Shown piece after piece: positions 26,339 to 34,314 of a stretch of DNA of 64,000 nt. Position numbers and translations under genes: made by a program. The notes below the pieces were generated by a model. That model did not search any database. It was not told the DNA's origin and was given only the letters and a program-made list of their open reading frames with translations. The stretch is from Lachnospiraceae bacterium (lineage in GTDB: Bacteria; Bacillota; Clostridia; Lachnospirales; Lachnospiraceae): positions 1-64,000 of the forward strand of contig JAHZFJ010000017.1 of NCBI GenBank assembly GCA_019421365.1, written 5' to 3'. How positions within the stretch are numbered: the stretch's first letter is position 1; each line of letters opens with the position of its first letter.

Positions 26339-26935
26339 CTACTTTCCCTTAATTGTAAATTCACAATTTTCTTTGTTATCATAATCCAATGATGTCATAG
26401 CCAGACACCCCTTAACAAAACTATCTCTCACCAAATCATAACGATTCTCTAGTCTAGATTCCTCAGACCAAAATTCCTCATGTAAGTTAGCCGTACGAAT
26501 CCAAACAACTTGATTGTCCTCCTCCTGTTGTATCATGTTTACATGATCACATGGCATTCCATCAAGTAATGTATTATTTAAAAAGGCGAAGGCTTCTTTT
26601 GCGGTTGTTTCCATAGTCAAGTCAGTTATCTTTTTCCCAACCTCATATGCGACCTCTTCTATTTCTTCCATAGTAATATTAGATTCTACTAATCGTTCTA
26701 CCGCGAAAGCTAATCTTCTCTCAACCAAATGTACTTTTTCTTGTAACCAACCATGAATATTATCTGTTTGGATAAAGTTCTCAAGATCTCCTTCTGGTAA
26801 AGTTTCAAAGTCTGACTGTAATACTGGTACTACCGTATCCTTTCCTAAACGATTTGCTAACTCATTTGCTAAGTTGTTTTGAATCTCTATTTTACGATAT
26901 AACCAGTAATGAATTGGTCCTAAAAATGCACTCAT
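26339..26935 (-). CDS. unknown 198-residue protein in the hcp-linked regulon
   Basis: The ATG follows GGAGAAC by 5 nt. The protein is soluble and mostly helical, beginning SAFLGPIHYWLYRKIEIQ, followed by charged helices to about residue 120, and a C-terminal part with Cys and His positions (DGMPCDHVNMIQ, ANLHEEFW, VKGCLAMTS, ENCEF). It has no signal peptide or membrane segment. I do not recognise the family. It lies between hcp and the divergent Crp/Fnr gene and has its own promoter with the shared operator, so it is likely part of the same NO or redox response. Confidence 0.75.
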   Translation of the reverse strand: MSAFLGPIHYWLYRKIEIQNNLANELANRLGKDTVVPVLQSDFETLPEGDLENFIQTDNIHGWLQEKVHLVERRLAFAVERLVESNITMEEIEEVAYEVGKKITDLTMETTAKEAFAFLNNTLLDGMPCDHVNMIQQEEDNQVVWIRTANLHEEFWSEESRLENRYDLVRDSFVKGCLAMTSLDYDNKENCEFTIKGK

Positions 26936-26993
26936 ATTGTTCTCCTATTCTTCTTATCTTTTTATTTTAACTGTTTTATTTGCTTATGTGGTT

Positions 26994-27035
26994 ATTATAA
27001 TGTACTTCTTGATAAAATTCTGTTGTTTTTACAAC
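26994..27035 (-). promoter_or_regulatory. promoter and Crp/Fnr-type operator between the unknown gene and the regulator gene (site C)
   Basis: GTTGTTTTTACAAC (27022-27035) is identical to site B. On the minus strand TATAAT (26999-26994) follows after exactly 22 nt, giving -41.5 spacing for the unknown 198-residue gene. On the plus strand the same dyad lies only 8 nt before TATACT (27044-27049), where bound regulator would cover the -35 region of its own gene; autorepression is therefore possible. Confidence 0.8.
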
Positions 27036-27088
27036 AAAGTTGTTATACTATTACTTATAACTCAAAATATCAATACGAAGGAGCGAAT

Positions 27089-27784
27089 ATGAATACAATA
27101 AAACCAGAATACATTAATATAATTGCATCTTCTAAATTATTTGAAGGGATATGCGCAGATGAAATCGTAGGGTTACTCCCTTGTCTATCTGCTACAGAAC
27201 AAAATTATAAAAAAGACAGTTACATCTATCACATGGGGGATACTACTACAAAGATTGGTTTAGTGATATCCGGATGTGTGCATCTTGTAAAAGAAGATTA
27301 CTGGGGAAATCACACCATATTATCAGAAGTTATGCCTGGTGAATTCTTTGGTGAGGCATATGCTTGTCTGAAAACAGAATCATTAACAATTAGTTGCGTT
27401 TCGACCGAACCAACTACAATCTTATTCTTAGATATTCAGAAAGTTATAACAGTTTGTACCTCTGCTTGTAACTTTCATACGAGATTAATTCAGAATCTAA
27501 TGATGGTATTAGCACAGAAGAATGTCCTACTCACACAAAAACTTGACCATATTAGCAAACGTTCAACAAGAGACAAATTACTCTCCTACCTTTCTGCACA
27601 AGCAACAAAACAACACTCAAATACATTCACTATTCCATTTAATAGACAACAGTTAGCGGATTATCTTTCTGTTGATCGAAGTGCGATGTCAAATGAATTG
27701 TGTAAGTTACGTGACCAAGGATTATTAACTTTTTACAAAAACTCGTTCACTCTTTCACAATTATCTATGGCAGAATTAAAATAA
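27089..27784 (+). CDS. Crp/Fnr-family transcriptional regulator, HcpR-like
   Basis: The 231-residue regulator starts at the ATG after GAAGGAGCG; a longer frame to 27023 would run through the operator and lacks a binding site. It has a cNMP-type sensor barrel (residues about 15-125, with PGEFFGEAYACLKTES), a dimer helix, and a C-terminal winged HTH whose recognition helix reads DRSAMSNELCKLRDQGLL. Several cysteines occur but not the N-terminal Fnr cluster motif. Position beside hcp, and operators of identical geometry at three stress promoters, fit the HcpR-type role of sensing NO or nitrite, perhaps via heme. The sensing chemistry is inferred only. Confidence 0.9.
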   Translation: MNTIKPEYINIIASSKLFEGICADEIVGLLPCLSATEQNYKKDSYIYHMGDTTTKIGLVISGCVHLVKEDYWGNHTILSEVMPGEFFGEAYACLKTESLTISCVSTEPTTILFLDIQKVITVCTSACNFHTRLIQNLMMVLAQKNVLLTQKLDHISKRSTRDKLLSYLSAQATKQHSNTFTIPFNRQQLADYLSVDRSAMSNELCKLRDQGLLTFYKNSFTLSQLSMAELK

Positions 27785-27835
27785 TGTTAAGGTTCTGCTA
27801 AATTTTTATAAATTCAAACATATATGAATTTATTT

Positions 27836-27844
27836 TGATATAAT
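27836..27844 (+). promoter_or_regulatory. extended -10 promoter of the CNNM transporter leader
   Basis: TGATATAAT has the TG-n-TATAAT form of an extended -10 promoter; no good -35 box is seen. The predicted start is near 27851, so the leader before the transporter gene would be about 300 nt. Confidence 0.6.
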
Positions 27845-27898
27845 GTATTATGTAAATCTATTTTACATATACTGAAATCAAGGAGGCTTTTAATTACT

Positions 27899-28099
27899 AT
27901 GGACGAATCAGATAGTGATGATAGTGACGCGGATCATCTAAACATATGCATAGACGGTAGCATACCTACTTTTTTCATAAGCAAATGTAGGCATGCTTTT
28001 TTGTGTGCTTTTCTACGCAAACTATCATATAATATACTACAACCAATTTCTTTCAATACTATTTTTCTTTGTTTGCCTAGGGTGGTTTTCTTATGCTGA
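27899..28099 (+). CDS. candidate acidic leader peptide upstream of the CNNM transporter
   Basis: AAGGAGG (27880-27886), the strongest Shine-Dalgarno sequence of this region, precedes an ATG by 12 nt. The frame opens MDESDSDDSDADHLNICIDG, with seven Asp/Glu among the first 13 residues, and runs on across a hairpin terminator. Only the first 20 or so codons look meaningful; the rest resembles noise. In enterobacteria, leader peptides with acidic or Pro-rich starts (mgtL) sense Mg2+ through ribosome destabilisation. A similar role here is an inference based on the downstream CNNM (CorC-like) gene. Confidence 0.5.
   Translation: MDESDSDDSDADHLNICIDGSIPTFFISKCRHAFLCAFLRKLSYNILQPISFNTIFLCLPRVVFLC
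27945..28002 (+). terminator. attenuator: terminator with competing antiterminator hairpin
   Basis: GCATACCTAC (27960-27969) pairs with GTAGGCATGC (27987-27996), one mismatch, followed by six T: an intrinsic terminator 150 nt before the transporter ATG. TATGC (27945-27949) can instead pair with GCATA (27960-27964), which would break the terminator. The switch lies inside the acidic leader ORF, so ribosome position could decide the fold. Confidence 0.65.
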
Positions 28100-28153
28100 C
28101 CCATAACTAACACCGTAGCAACAAAACTAAAATAAAAAAAGAAAGTGAGTTAA

Positions 28154-29482
28154 ATGAATAATACAATGATGCAAATCGTTTTACAAATTATATTAATTTT
28201 ATTAAATGCAGTTTTCGCCTGTGCAGAAATTGCAGTAATATCTATGAATGACAACAAATTAGCTAGCATGGCTGCAAATGGGGATAAACGTGCTATTCGC
28301 CTAGCCAGACTTACTAGCCAACCCGCCCGTTTCCTAGCAACTATACAAGTTGCAATTACATTGTCTGGTTTCTTAGGTAGTGCATTCGCAGCAGATAATT
28401 TCTCAGATGCTCTTGTTAATTGGCTAGTAGGTATCGGAGTTACTTTACCTGCCGCTACACTTGATACCATCGCTGTAATCCTAATTACAATACTACTCTC
28501 CTACTTCACACTCGTGTTTGGAGAATTAGTTCCAAAGCGAATTGCTATGAAGAGGGCCGAGAGCCTAGCTCTTGCTATGTCAGCTCTCATTACATTCATA
28601 TCACACCTATTCGCTCCAATTGTATGGTTTTTAACCTTATCTACTAATTCAATTTTACGTTTATTCGGAATTGATCCTAATACAGAAGAGAATAACGTTA
28701 GTGAAGAAGAAATCCGTATGATGGTCGATGTTGGTAGTGAAAAGGGCGTTATAGATCAAGATGAGAAAGAAATGATTCAGAATGTGTTTGAATTTGATGA
28801 CTTAACAGTAGATGAATTTGCCACACATCGTACTGATATCTCTTTATTATGGCTTGAGGAGTCCGTTGAAGAATGGGGCAAAACAATACACGAAACTAGA
28901 CACTCCCTATACCCAATCTGTGATGAAACCGTTGACCAAGTAATTGGTATTCTGAACGCCAAAGACTACTTCCGTTTGGAGCCAAAGACAAAAGAAAACA
29001 TATTGGAAAACGCTGTAAAACCAGCTTATTTTGTTCCAGAGACAGTCTGTGCCGATGTTCTTTTCCGCCAGATGAAAAAGACACGTAACCACTTTGCCGT
29101 AGTTTTAGACGAATATGGTGGTATGGTAGGTATCGTTACAATGAACGACTTATTAGAACAATTAGTAGGTGACTTAGAAACAGAGGATATTGAAATCAAC
29201 TCAGAACAAGATATTGAGCGAATTGATTCCTCAACTTGGAAAATTCGTGGTTGTGCCACATTAGATAAAGTTGCTAAGGAACTTTCTATTACTCTTCCTG
29301 TTGACGATTATGACACATTCAGTGGTTTTATCTTTGGTTCTTATGGCTCAATACCAGAAGACGGTACAACCTTTGAACTAGACGCTAACTCCTTACACAT
29401 ACAAGTTCTATCTATTGTAGACCACAAGATTGAGAAAACAATCGTATGCACAGAGCCAGTACCTACAGATGTAACAGAATAA
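28154..29482 (+). CDS. CNNM/CorC (HlyC)-family membrane transporter
   Basis: The 442-residue protein has an N-terminal DUF21 (CNNM) membrane domain (residues about 1-190, three to four hydrophobic helices including LVFGELVPKRIAMK), a CBS pair (about 205-330, with RTDISLLWLE and HFAVVLDEYGGMVGIVTMNDL), and a C-terminal CorC_HlyC domain (about 350-430). Homologues such as MpfA and CorC take part in Mg2+ export or Mg2+/Co2+ resistance; the old hemolysin label is misleading. The ATG has only a weak GTGAG site. Expression is probably controlled by the leader attenuator upstream. Confidence 0.92.
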   Translation: MNNTMMQIVLQIILILLNAVFACAEIAVISMNDNKLASMAANGDKRAIRLARLTSQPARFLATIQVAITLSGFLGSAFAADNFSDALVNWLVGIGVTLPAATLDTIAVILITILLSYFTLVFGELVPKRIAMKRAESLALAMSALITFISHLFAPIVWFLTLSTNSILRLFGIDPNTEENNVSEEEIRMMVDVGSEKGVIDQDEKEMIQNVFEFDDLTVDEFATHRTDISLLWLEESVEEWGKTIHETRHSLYPICDETVDQVIGILNAKDYFRLEPKTKENILENAVKPAYFVPETVCADVLFRQMKKTRNHFAVVLDEYGGMVGIVTMNDLLEQLVGDLETEDIEINSEQDIERIDSSTWKIRGCATLDKVAKELSITLPVDDYDTFSGFIFGSYGSIPEDGTTFELDANSLHIQVLSIVDHKIEKTIVCTEPVPTDVTE

Positions 29483-29497
29483 TATAGACATAGTGAA

Positions 29498-29547
29498 AAA
29501 GAGACGTCAAATCAGTTCCGATAGGAGGGTGATTTGACGTCTCTTTT
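29498..29547. terminator. bidirectional terminator between CNNM and DMT genes
   Basis: AAAGAGACGTCAAATCA (29498-29514) pairs with TGATTTGACGTCTCTTT (29530-29546), a perfect 17-bp stem with A/T runs on both sides, between convergent genes. Confidence 0.92.
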
Positions 29548-29548
29548 A

Positions 29549-30424
29549 CTAACTCACTAGCTCTTTTACATCACTACTTCGCATGTTATATCTCCACTTT
29601 GCTACTGCTGTACTAATAATAATAACATATCCAATAATACTTAACATATCTGGTATTTGACCTAGGAAAGCAAATCCTAGTAATGCTGCAAAGACAACCT
29701 GAGAATAATCAAATACAGATATTTCTTTCGCTGGTGCTTTCGTATACGCAGCTGTAATGCAAAGTTGTCCACCTGCAGCAAAACAACCTGCTATTAACAG
29801 ATAGGCCAATTGCCACCAAGCCATAGGCTTATAATTTATAATGAGGGAGGGTAAAGTAGCTAGACAAGAGAACAGCGAGAAGAATAACACAATGACAGGT
29901 CCTCTCTCTCCCATCTTACCAAGCTTACGAACAAATGTATAAGCCATTCCAGCTCCTAACCCACCCACAACACCAATCATTGCATAAACAAACTCCATAC
30001 TAAATGATGGTTTTACAACAAACAACGCACCTACGAATGCAAAAACAACAGCACTCCATTCTACCTTATTCGCCTTTTCTTTCAGTATAAAATATGACAT
30101 AATAATAGCAAAGAATGGTGATAACTTATTCAACATGTTTGCATCTGAGATATTCATGTGATCAATTGCGTAGAAATTACAAATTAATCCAATGGTTCCA
30201 CAGATACTTCTAAGTATTAGACACGGAATATTCTTTCTCTGTGCTTTTAGTTTTTCCCCACTTCGTAAAATGATTACTAAAGACGAAATTGCAGCAACAA
30301 AATTTCGAAAGAATGCCTTTTGCATGGAAGGTAAATCCCCTGACAGACGTACAAAGAAAGTCATTAATGCGAAGAAAAATCCTGCTGCAATAATTAATAG
30401 TATTCCCTGTTTTCTCTGTTTCAC
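29549..30424 (-). CDS. EamA/DMT-family transporter
   Basis: The 291-residue protein has ten hydrophobic segments in two EamA repeats. FFRNFVAAISSLVIILRSGE and LRSICGTIGLICNFYAIDHM are typical of the first repeat. Members export or import small metabolites such as amino acids and nucleosides; the substrate cannot be inferred. The start is a GTG 11 nt after AAAGG. It lies 40 bp downstream of the nitroreductase gene, probably in one transcript. Confidence 0.88.
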   Translation of the reverse strand: MKQRKQGILLIIAAGFFFALMTFFVRLSGDLPSMQKAFFRNFVAAISSLVIILRSGEKLKAQRKNIPCLILRSICGTIGLICNFYAIDHMNISDANMLNKLSPFFAIIMSYFILKEKANKVEWSAVVFAFVGALFVVKPSFSMEFVYAMIGVVGGLGAGMAYTFVRKLGKMGERGPVIVLFFSLFSCLATLPSLIINYKPMAWWQLAYLLIAGCFAAGGQLCITAAYTKAPAKEISVFDYSQVVFAALLGFAFLGQIPDMLSIIGYVIIISTAVAKWRYNMRSSDVKELVS

Positions 30425-30464
30425 TGTATATTCAACCTTTCTCTTTTAGACTCGTAATATTAAC

Positions 30465-30998
30465 CTAACAGATATAATACAACTCACCAATCATTTTTCT
30501 CTTTGGTGCATCTGGACTCTCAGATGGATACCCCATAGGTATTAATGCAACCACTTCTCTCTCTTGTGGAATCTGGAAGTCTTCTCTGACCTGATCATAA
30601 TCAAAGATCCCTTGAATAACAGTTCCAAGTCCATATTCATGCGCAGCTAAACACAATGTCTGACTTGCTACACCAGCATCAAACATTTGCCAAGAGTCAC
30701 CCTTTACCGTAGAATAACTTCCGTCTCTTTCAAAACCACAACGTTTCGAAATTACTGTCACTATTACAACTACTGCAGCTTCTTCAATTGCTTGTCTATT
30801 GTAACTTGGTACAGTTTCTAATAATTTTCTTTTTCCTTCTTCGCTTTCAACAAAGATATATCTTGTAATCTGTGTATTCTTCCAAGATGGAACATATGCA
30901 GCTGCTGCCACAACTTGATCCATAACCTCTCTTTCTATTGGTTGTTTCTTAAAACTTCTAATACTTCTTCTACTTGTTATACATTCAATTGTATTCAT
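30465..30998 (-). CDS. nitroreductase-family flavoprotein
   Basis: The 177-residue protein has the compact nitroreductase fold: the FMN-binding start ITSRRSIRSFKKQPIEREV, the AAAYVPSWKNTQ segment, ASQTLCLAAHEYGLGTVIQG and VVALIPMGYPSESP. Such enzymes reduce nitro compounds, quinones or other acceptors with NAD(P)H and FMN; the natural substrate is unknown. The ATG follows AGGAGG. It is the first gene of a probable pair with the DMT transporter. Confidence 0.92.
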   Translation of the reverse strand: MNTIECITSRRSIRSFKKQPIEREVMDQVVAAAAYVPSWKNTQITRYIFVESEEGKRKLLETVPSYNRQAIEEAAVVVIVTVISKRCGFERDGSYSTVKGDSWQMFDAGVASQTLCLAAHEYGLGTVIQGIFDYDQVREDFQIPQEREVVALIPMGYPSESPDAPKRKMIGELYYIC

Positions 30999-31359
30999 CT
31001 ACTAGTCCTCCTATGTCGTTGACAACTACTTATTTATCAGTCCTACTCTTACTACATATGACGTATTATACCAATTTGTTTCGTATTTTACAAATTGAAA
31101 AGAAAAATTGTAATGCTCTTAATAATATGTTTTTATCATGCCGGTGATCTTAACTGTTGGACATAGGATCTTAATACAGAAGAAGAGATGTTTCATCTGT
31201 TTATGCCATACACTGTTGGGATGAAACAGTAGGGCGTGTTGCAGATAAATGAATCTTCCAACACGCCCTCTGATTTTACTTATATTCTACTTTTAAATTG
31301 GATGTCTAATTACAGTCTTTAATTTATCAGGGCTACACTATACACAAGTGTTAAATCCA
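30999..31359. other. intergenic region with two strong hairpins, no gene seen
   Basis: It contains TGTTTCATC/GATGAAACA (31189-31228) and an 11-bp stem AGGGCGTGTTG/CAACACGCCCT (31231-31269). The second is likely a terminator for the GNAT gene upstream on the minus strand. The sequence around 31138-31225 gives only a 28-codon frame. Confidence 0.6.
31231..31269 (-). terminator. probable terminator of the GNAT gene
   Basis: Eleven perfect pairs (31231-31241 with 31259-31269), plus an inner AGAT/ATCT pairing in the loop, about 90 nt after the GNAT stop codon. There is no long U-tract on the minus strand, so direction is uncertain. Confidence 0.55.
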
Positions 31360-31827
31360 CTACCTGATTGCTTGGATCATTACAAGGCATGGATTCCATT
31401 CATCCCAAAGAGTCTTAAAACATTCCATTGGCCTAAATCCCATAGCTTCATAAAAACATCTTGTTTTAGCATAATAAGGATCCCTATTTGAATAATCAAG
31501 TGTCTTAACTTGTAGATACTCAACGTTATGCTCATTACACCACCTATAGCAAGCATCATATAATTGTTTTCCAATCCCTCGTCTATGGGACTGTGGATGT
31601 ATGCCCATAACATAAATCTCCGCTGCGTAAGGGGACGTCTCTTTAATTGCAAGGAATCCTACTGCAAACTCACCTTCATACGCTACAAGAAAAGGCATTG
31701 ACTTACTCTTTACTATATATTCCTGTGTAGATTCCTCAATTCCAAACCAATCTGGTAGCATATGCAAGATCTCATCAGCTATTTTTGTCTTTTCTTCTTC
31801 ATTAACTATTTCCTTGATCGTAATCAT
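31360..31827 (-). CDS. GNAT-family N-acetyltransferase
   Basis: The 155-residue protein has the GNAT fold with the acetyl-CoA loop HPQSHRRGIGKQLYDAC, preceded by strand four in the form AAEIYVMGI, and the C-terminal YAKTRCFYEAMGFRPME segment. The acceptor, either a small molecule or a protein N-terminus, is unknown. The ATG is preceded by AGGAGAG, which directly follows a perfect 17-bp inverted repeat. Confidence 0.9.
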   Translation of the reverse strand: MITIKEIVNEEEKTKIADEILHMLPDWFGIEESTQEYIVKSKSMPFLVAYEGEFAVGFLAIKETSPYAAEIYVMGIHPQSHRRGIGKQLYDACYRWCNEHNVEYLQVKTLDYSNRDPYYAKTRCFYEAMGFRPMECFKTLWDEWNPCLVMIQAIR

Positions 31828-31843
31828 TGATTGGATCTCTCCT

Positions 31844-31883
31844 CTTGTATAATAATGTTACACTAATAACATTATTATACAAG
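31844..31883. repeat. 17-bp perfect inverted repeat at the GNAT start region
   Basis: Arms 31844-31860 and 31867-31883 (TAACATTATTATACAAG and its complement) have a 6-nt loop. The upstream arm on the minus strand contains TATAAT, and the downstream arm abuts the AGGAGAG ribosome site. It may be an operator over the promoter, an RNA hairpin near the ribosome site, or the terminator of the chemoreceptor gene upstream. Confidence 0.75.
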
Positions 31884-31956
31884 TATTAGGACCACAAGAC
31901 CATAGCTAATATAGCTATATCTATTTTTGTCAGTAGTCTTAATTTATTTAGCTCAA

Positions 31957-34080
31957 CTAAATCTTAAATTTACCGATTGCTTCTTGTAATACTTTGGCAT
32001 CACTTGTAAGTCCCTCTGCTGCACCTGCTAATTGTTCAATCTCTTCCGATTGGCTTATTGCAGTAGCGCTAACTTCCTCTGATGCTGCAGCTGATTCTTC
32101 TGAAACTGCAGAGATATTTTGTATAGAATCCAACGTATCATTCTTAGCACTTTCCATGCCTGCAACATATTGCTTGATTTTATCTAATTCTAATACTAAA
32201 TCTTCTACCAAATTATTAATGCTTCCAAATACAGAAATCGTGTCTTGTAATGCCTTTTCTTGCGTAAGGACAATTTCTTCTGCCTTCTGTGTTGTCTTAG
32301 CTGTTTCATTAGTTTGATATTGTATTGAATTAATGATTTCTTGAATCTGGTTTGCTGATTCCATTGACTTAGTAGCTAGATTTCTAATCTCACCCGCTAC
32401 AACTGCAAAACCTCTGCCAGATTCTCCTGCTCTTGCTGCTTCGATAGACGCATTCAATGATAGTAAGTTAGTCTGTTCAGAAATCTCATTAATTGCATTA
32501 ACGATACTCTCAATAGAACGTGAATTTTCTTCTAGATTTTTCATTCCCGTTGATATCTCTTTCGTTATATGTGAAGTAGCCTTTGCCTTGTCATTCAGAT
32601 TGTTCACTATAGATAATCCATTTGCAACGGTCTCCCTTGTATTCTCAAACAATCCGTCAATTTCATTGGTTTCATCATATACTTTATTCACCATATCTGA
32701 TAATGTCGACATCTGTCTCAAACAAGCATCTGTATCTACAACTTGTTTTGAGGAACCTATAGCAACTTCATTTACAGCAATTGATATGTTTTTTGATGAT
32801 TCTAACACAATTGAAGAAGTATTCGATAAATCTTCGGCTGAAATATTAACCCTATCACTAACCTCCGCAACTTCTTTAACTAATTGTTGCATATTACCAA
32901 TCATATGAGACAGACTGTTTTCTAAAATCTTAAACTCATCTTTACGCTTAGTTTTAAACTGAACTGTTAAATCACCTTGTGCTACACTCTCCATTGTGTT
33001 TTTCATGTCGCCTATTGCTTTACCGATACCTTTTGCTAAAACTGTACCAATAATCAATGCTATAATTGCTGATACGATAGCAAATGCTGCACTTGTGCTA
33101 CCAATCGACGTCGCATTCTTAAGAATAATAGTTTTTGGTATCAAATTACATAATACCAAATCAGTTGAACCAATTTTGCTGTAGCTAAATAGATACTCAA
33201 CTCCACCAATTGTTGTATACTTATAACCGTTCATTTCATGCGATTCTAGTGCTTCATTATAATAATCTTGACCACTAAATATATTCTCTTCTCCAACTTC
33301 TGACTGGGAAGAATATATCTCTACTCCATCCTTTGTTACAAGTGAAGTAATAGCACCATCTTGATAGATGTTATCTAACATAGTTTGTACATATTTATAA
33401 TCAAGATCTGTTATAATGTATGTATCCCCATTCACAGCTTCTTTGATATATGTTAAGGCATATCCTCTCTCTAATCTCACATCGATTGCACTATGTAGAC
33501 CGTACCAACCATCTTTTTCAGAATTGCCTTCTATTAAATCTGTAGAGTTAAATAATTCGAATGCCGAATCTTGAATTGCATCACTCCCTGTAACGAGTGG
33601 CTGTTTTGTCTCATTAATAATATACATATTTCTTATTCCATCTATAAGTACACTATTCGTCATAACATCATTCTTTAGATTTCTCATGTACTCTAAATCC
33701 TCGAACATGTCATTATTTTTCATTTTATAGTAATACTCGAAATTCTTACTCGTGATGAGCTTTACAACTTGTGTATCAACCTCTTCAAATGCACTCTCCA
33801 TATATCTAGCATTTGCTTCTAGTACTTCACTAAAAGAACTTTCATAATTCTTAATCATTGCATCTGACGCTAAATCATAAGATATAACACCAAGCGCAAC
33901 TATCAATATTACAGGTGTGACAAAACCCATTAATAAAGCTGTACGAAGCTTTCTTTTTCTAGACCCTTTTGTTGTAGTCGTTTTGTTTTGTTTAGCATTC
34001 TTCTTGGATAGCTTAACTTTTTCTTTTGGTAGTTTTAGCTCTTGTTTTTGTTTCTTAAATTGCCATTTTAATCTTTTCAT
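31957..34080 (-). CDS. methyl-accepting chemotaxis protein, copy 1
   Basis: The 707-residue receptor starts at the ATG at 34080, 9 nt after AAGGAG; a frame extending to 34101 overlaps that site. A Lys-rich cytoplasmic tail of about 45 residues precedes TM1 (about 45-70). An extracellular Cache-like sensor follows, then TM2 (about 335-365, SIGSTSAAFAIVSAIIALIIG), a HAMP domain and the signalling hairpin with the highly conserved tip NEISEQTNLLSLNASIEAAR. It is a close paralogue of the receptor at 40917-43031, and both flank a sugar ABC transporter and its AraC regulator, so the ligand may be that sugar or its binding protein. Confidence 0.95.
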   Translation of the reverse strand: MKRLKWQFKKQKQELKLPKEKVKLSKKNAKQNKTTTTKGSRKRKLRTALLMGFVTPVILIVALGVISYDLASDAMIKNYESSFSEVLEANARYMESAFEEVDTQVVKLITSKNFEYYYKMKNNDMFEDLEYMRNLKNDVMTNSVLIDGIRNMYIINETKQPLVTGSDAIQDSAFELFNSTDLIEGNSEKDGWYGLHSAIDVRLERGYALTYIKEAVNGDTYIITDLDYKYVQTMLDNIYQDGAITSLVTKDGVEIYSSQSEVGEENIFSGQDYYNEALESHEMNGYKYTTIGGVEYLFSYSKIGSTDLVLCNLIPKTIILKNATSIGSTSAAFAIVSAIIALIIGTVLAKGIGKAIGDMKNTMESVAQGDLTVQFKTKRKDEFKILENSLSHMIGNMQQLVKEVAEVSDRVNISAEDLSNTSSIVLESSKNISIAVNEVAIGSSKQVVDTDACLRQMSTLSDMVNKVYDETNEIDGLFENTRETVANGLSIVNNLNDKAKATSHITKEISTGMKNLEENSRSIESIVNAINEISEQTNLLSLNASIEAARAGESGRGFAVVAGEIRNLATKSMESANQIQEIINSIQYQTNETAKTTQKAEEIVLTQEKALQDTISVFGSINNLVEDLVLELDKIKQYVAGMESAKNDTLDSIQNISAVSEESAAASEEVSATAISQSEEIEQLAGAAEGLTSDAKVLQEAIGKFKI

Positions 34081-34256
34081 GTCATAAATCTCCTTAGCCA
34101 TACGTCGATTGTAATTAATATAAGCAATAAAAACACAATTCCCCTATTCATGTTTTAATCACTATGTATGTGACATTTTTATACAAAAAATGCACTTATT
34201 TCTAATTATAACATATATTACACATTTCTTCTATTGTTTTGTCGAATAAGTAAATA

Positions 34257-34293
34257 AAAAGACACCTATCAATTAAATTGATAAGTATCTTTC
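34257..34293 (-). terminator. terminator of the sugar ABC operon
   Basis: AAAGACACCTATCAA and TTGATAAGTATCTTT pair with wobble positions as minus-strand RNA, about 20 nt after the last permease stop, and a run of T follows on that strand. Confidence 0.7.
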
Positions 34294-34314
34294 TATTCAT
34301 TCATGGCATATAAC

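Noticed and set aside
27840..28150. M-box (Mg2+) or NiCo riboswitch upstream of the CNNM gene
   Set aside because: None of the conserved segments of those aptamers is recognisable; the acidic frame plus terminator explains the leader better.
31138..31225. Short plus-strand frame starting ATGCCGGTG in the gap between nitroreductase and GNAT genes
   Set aside because: Only 28 codons, no ribosome site, and it runs into hairpin sequence.
31994..33184. Plus-strand open frames opposite chemoreceptor copy 1 (and the same opposite copy 2 at 41023-42156)
   Set aside because: They occur at the same places in both paralogues because the coding strand is conserved, are Ser/Thr-rich shadows and lack ribosome sites.
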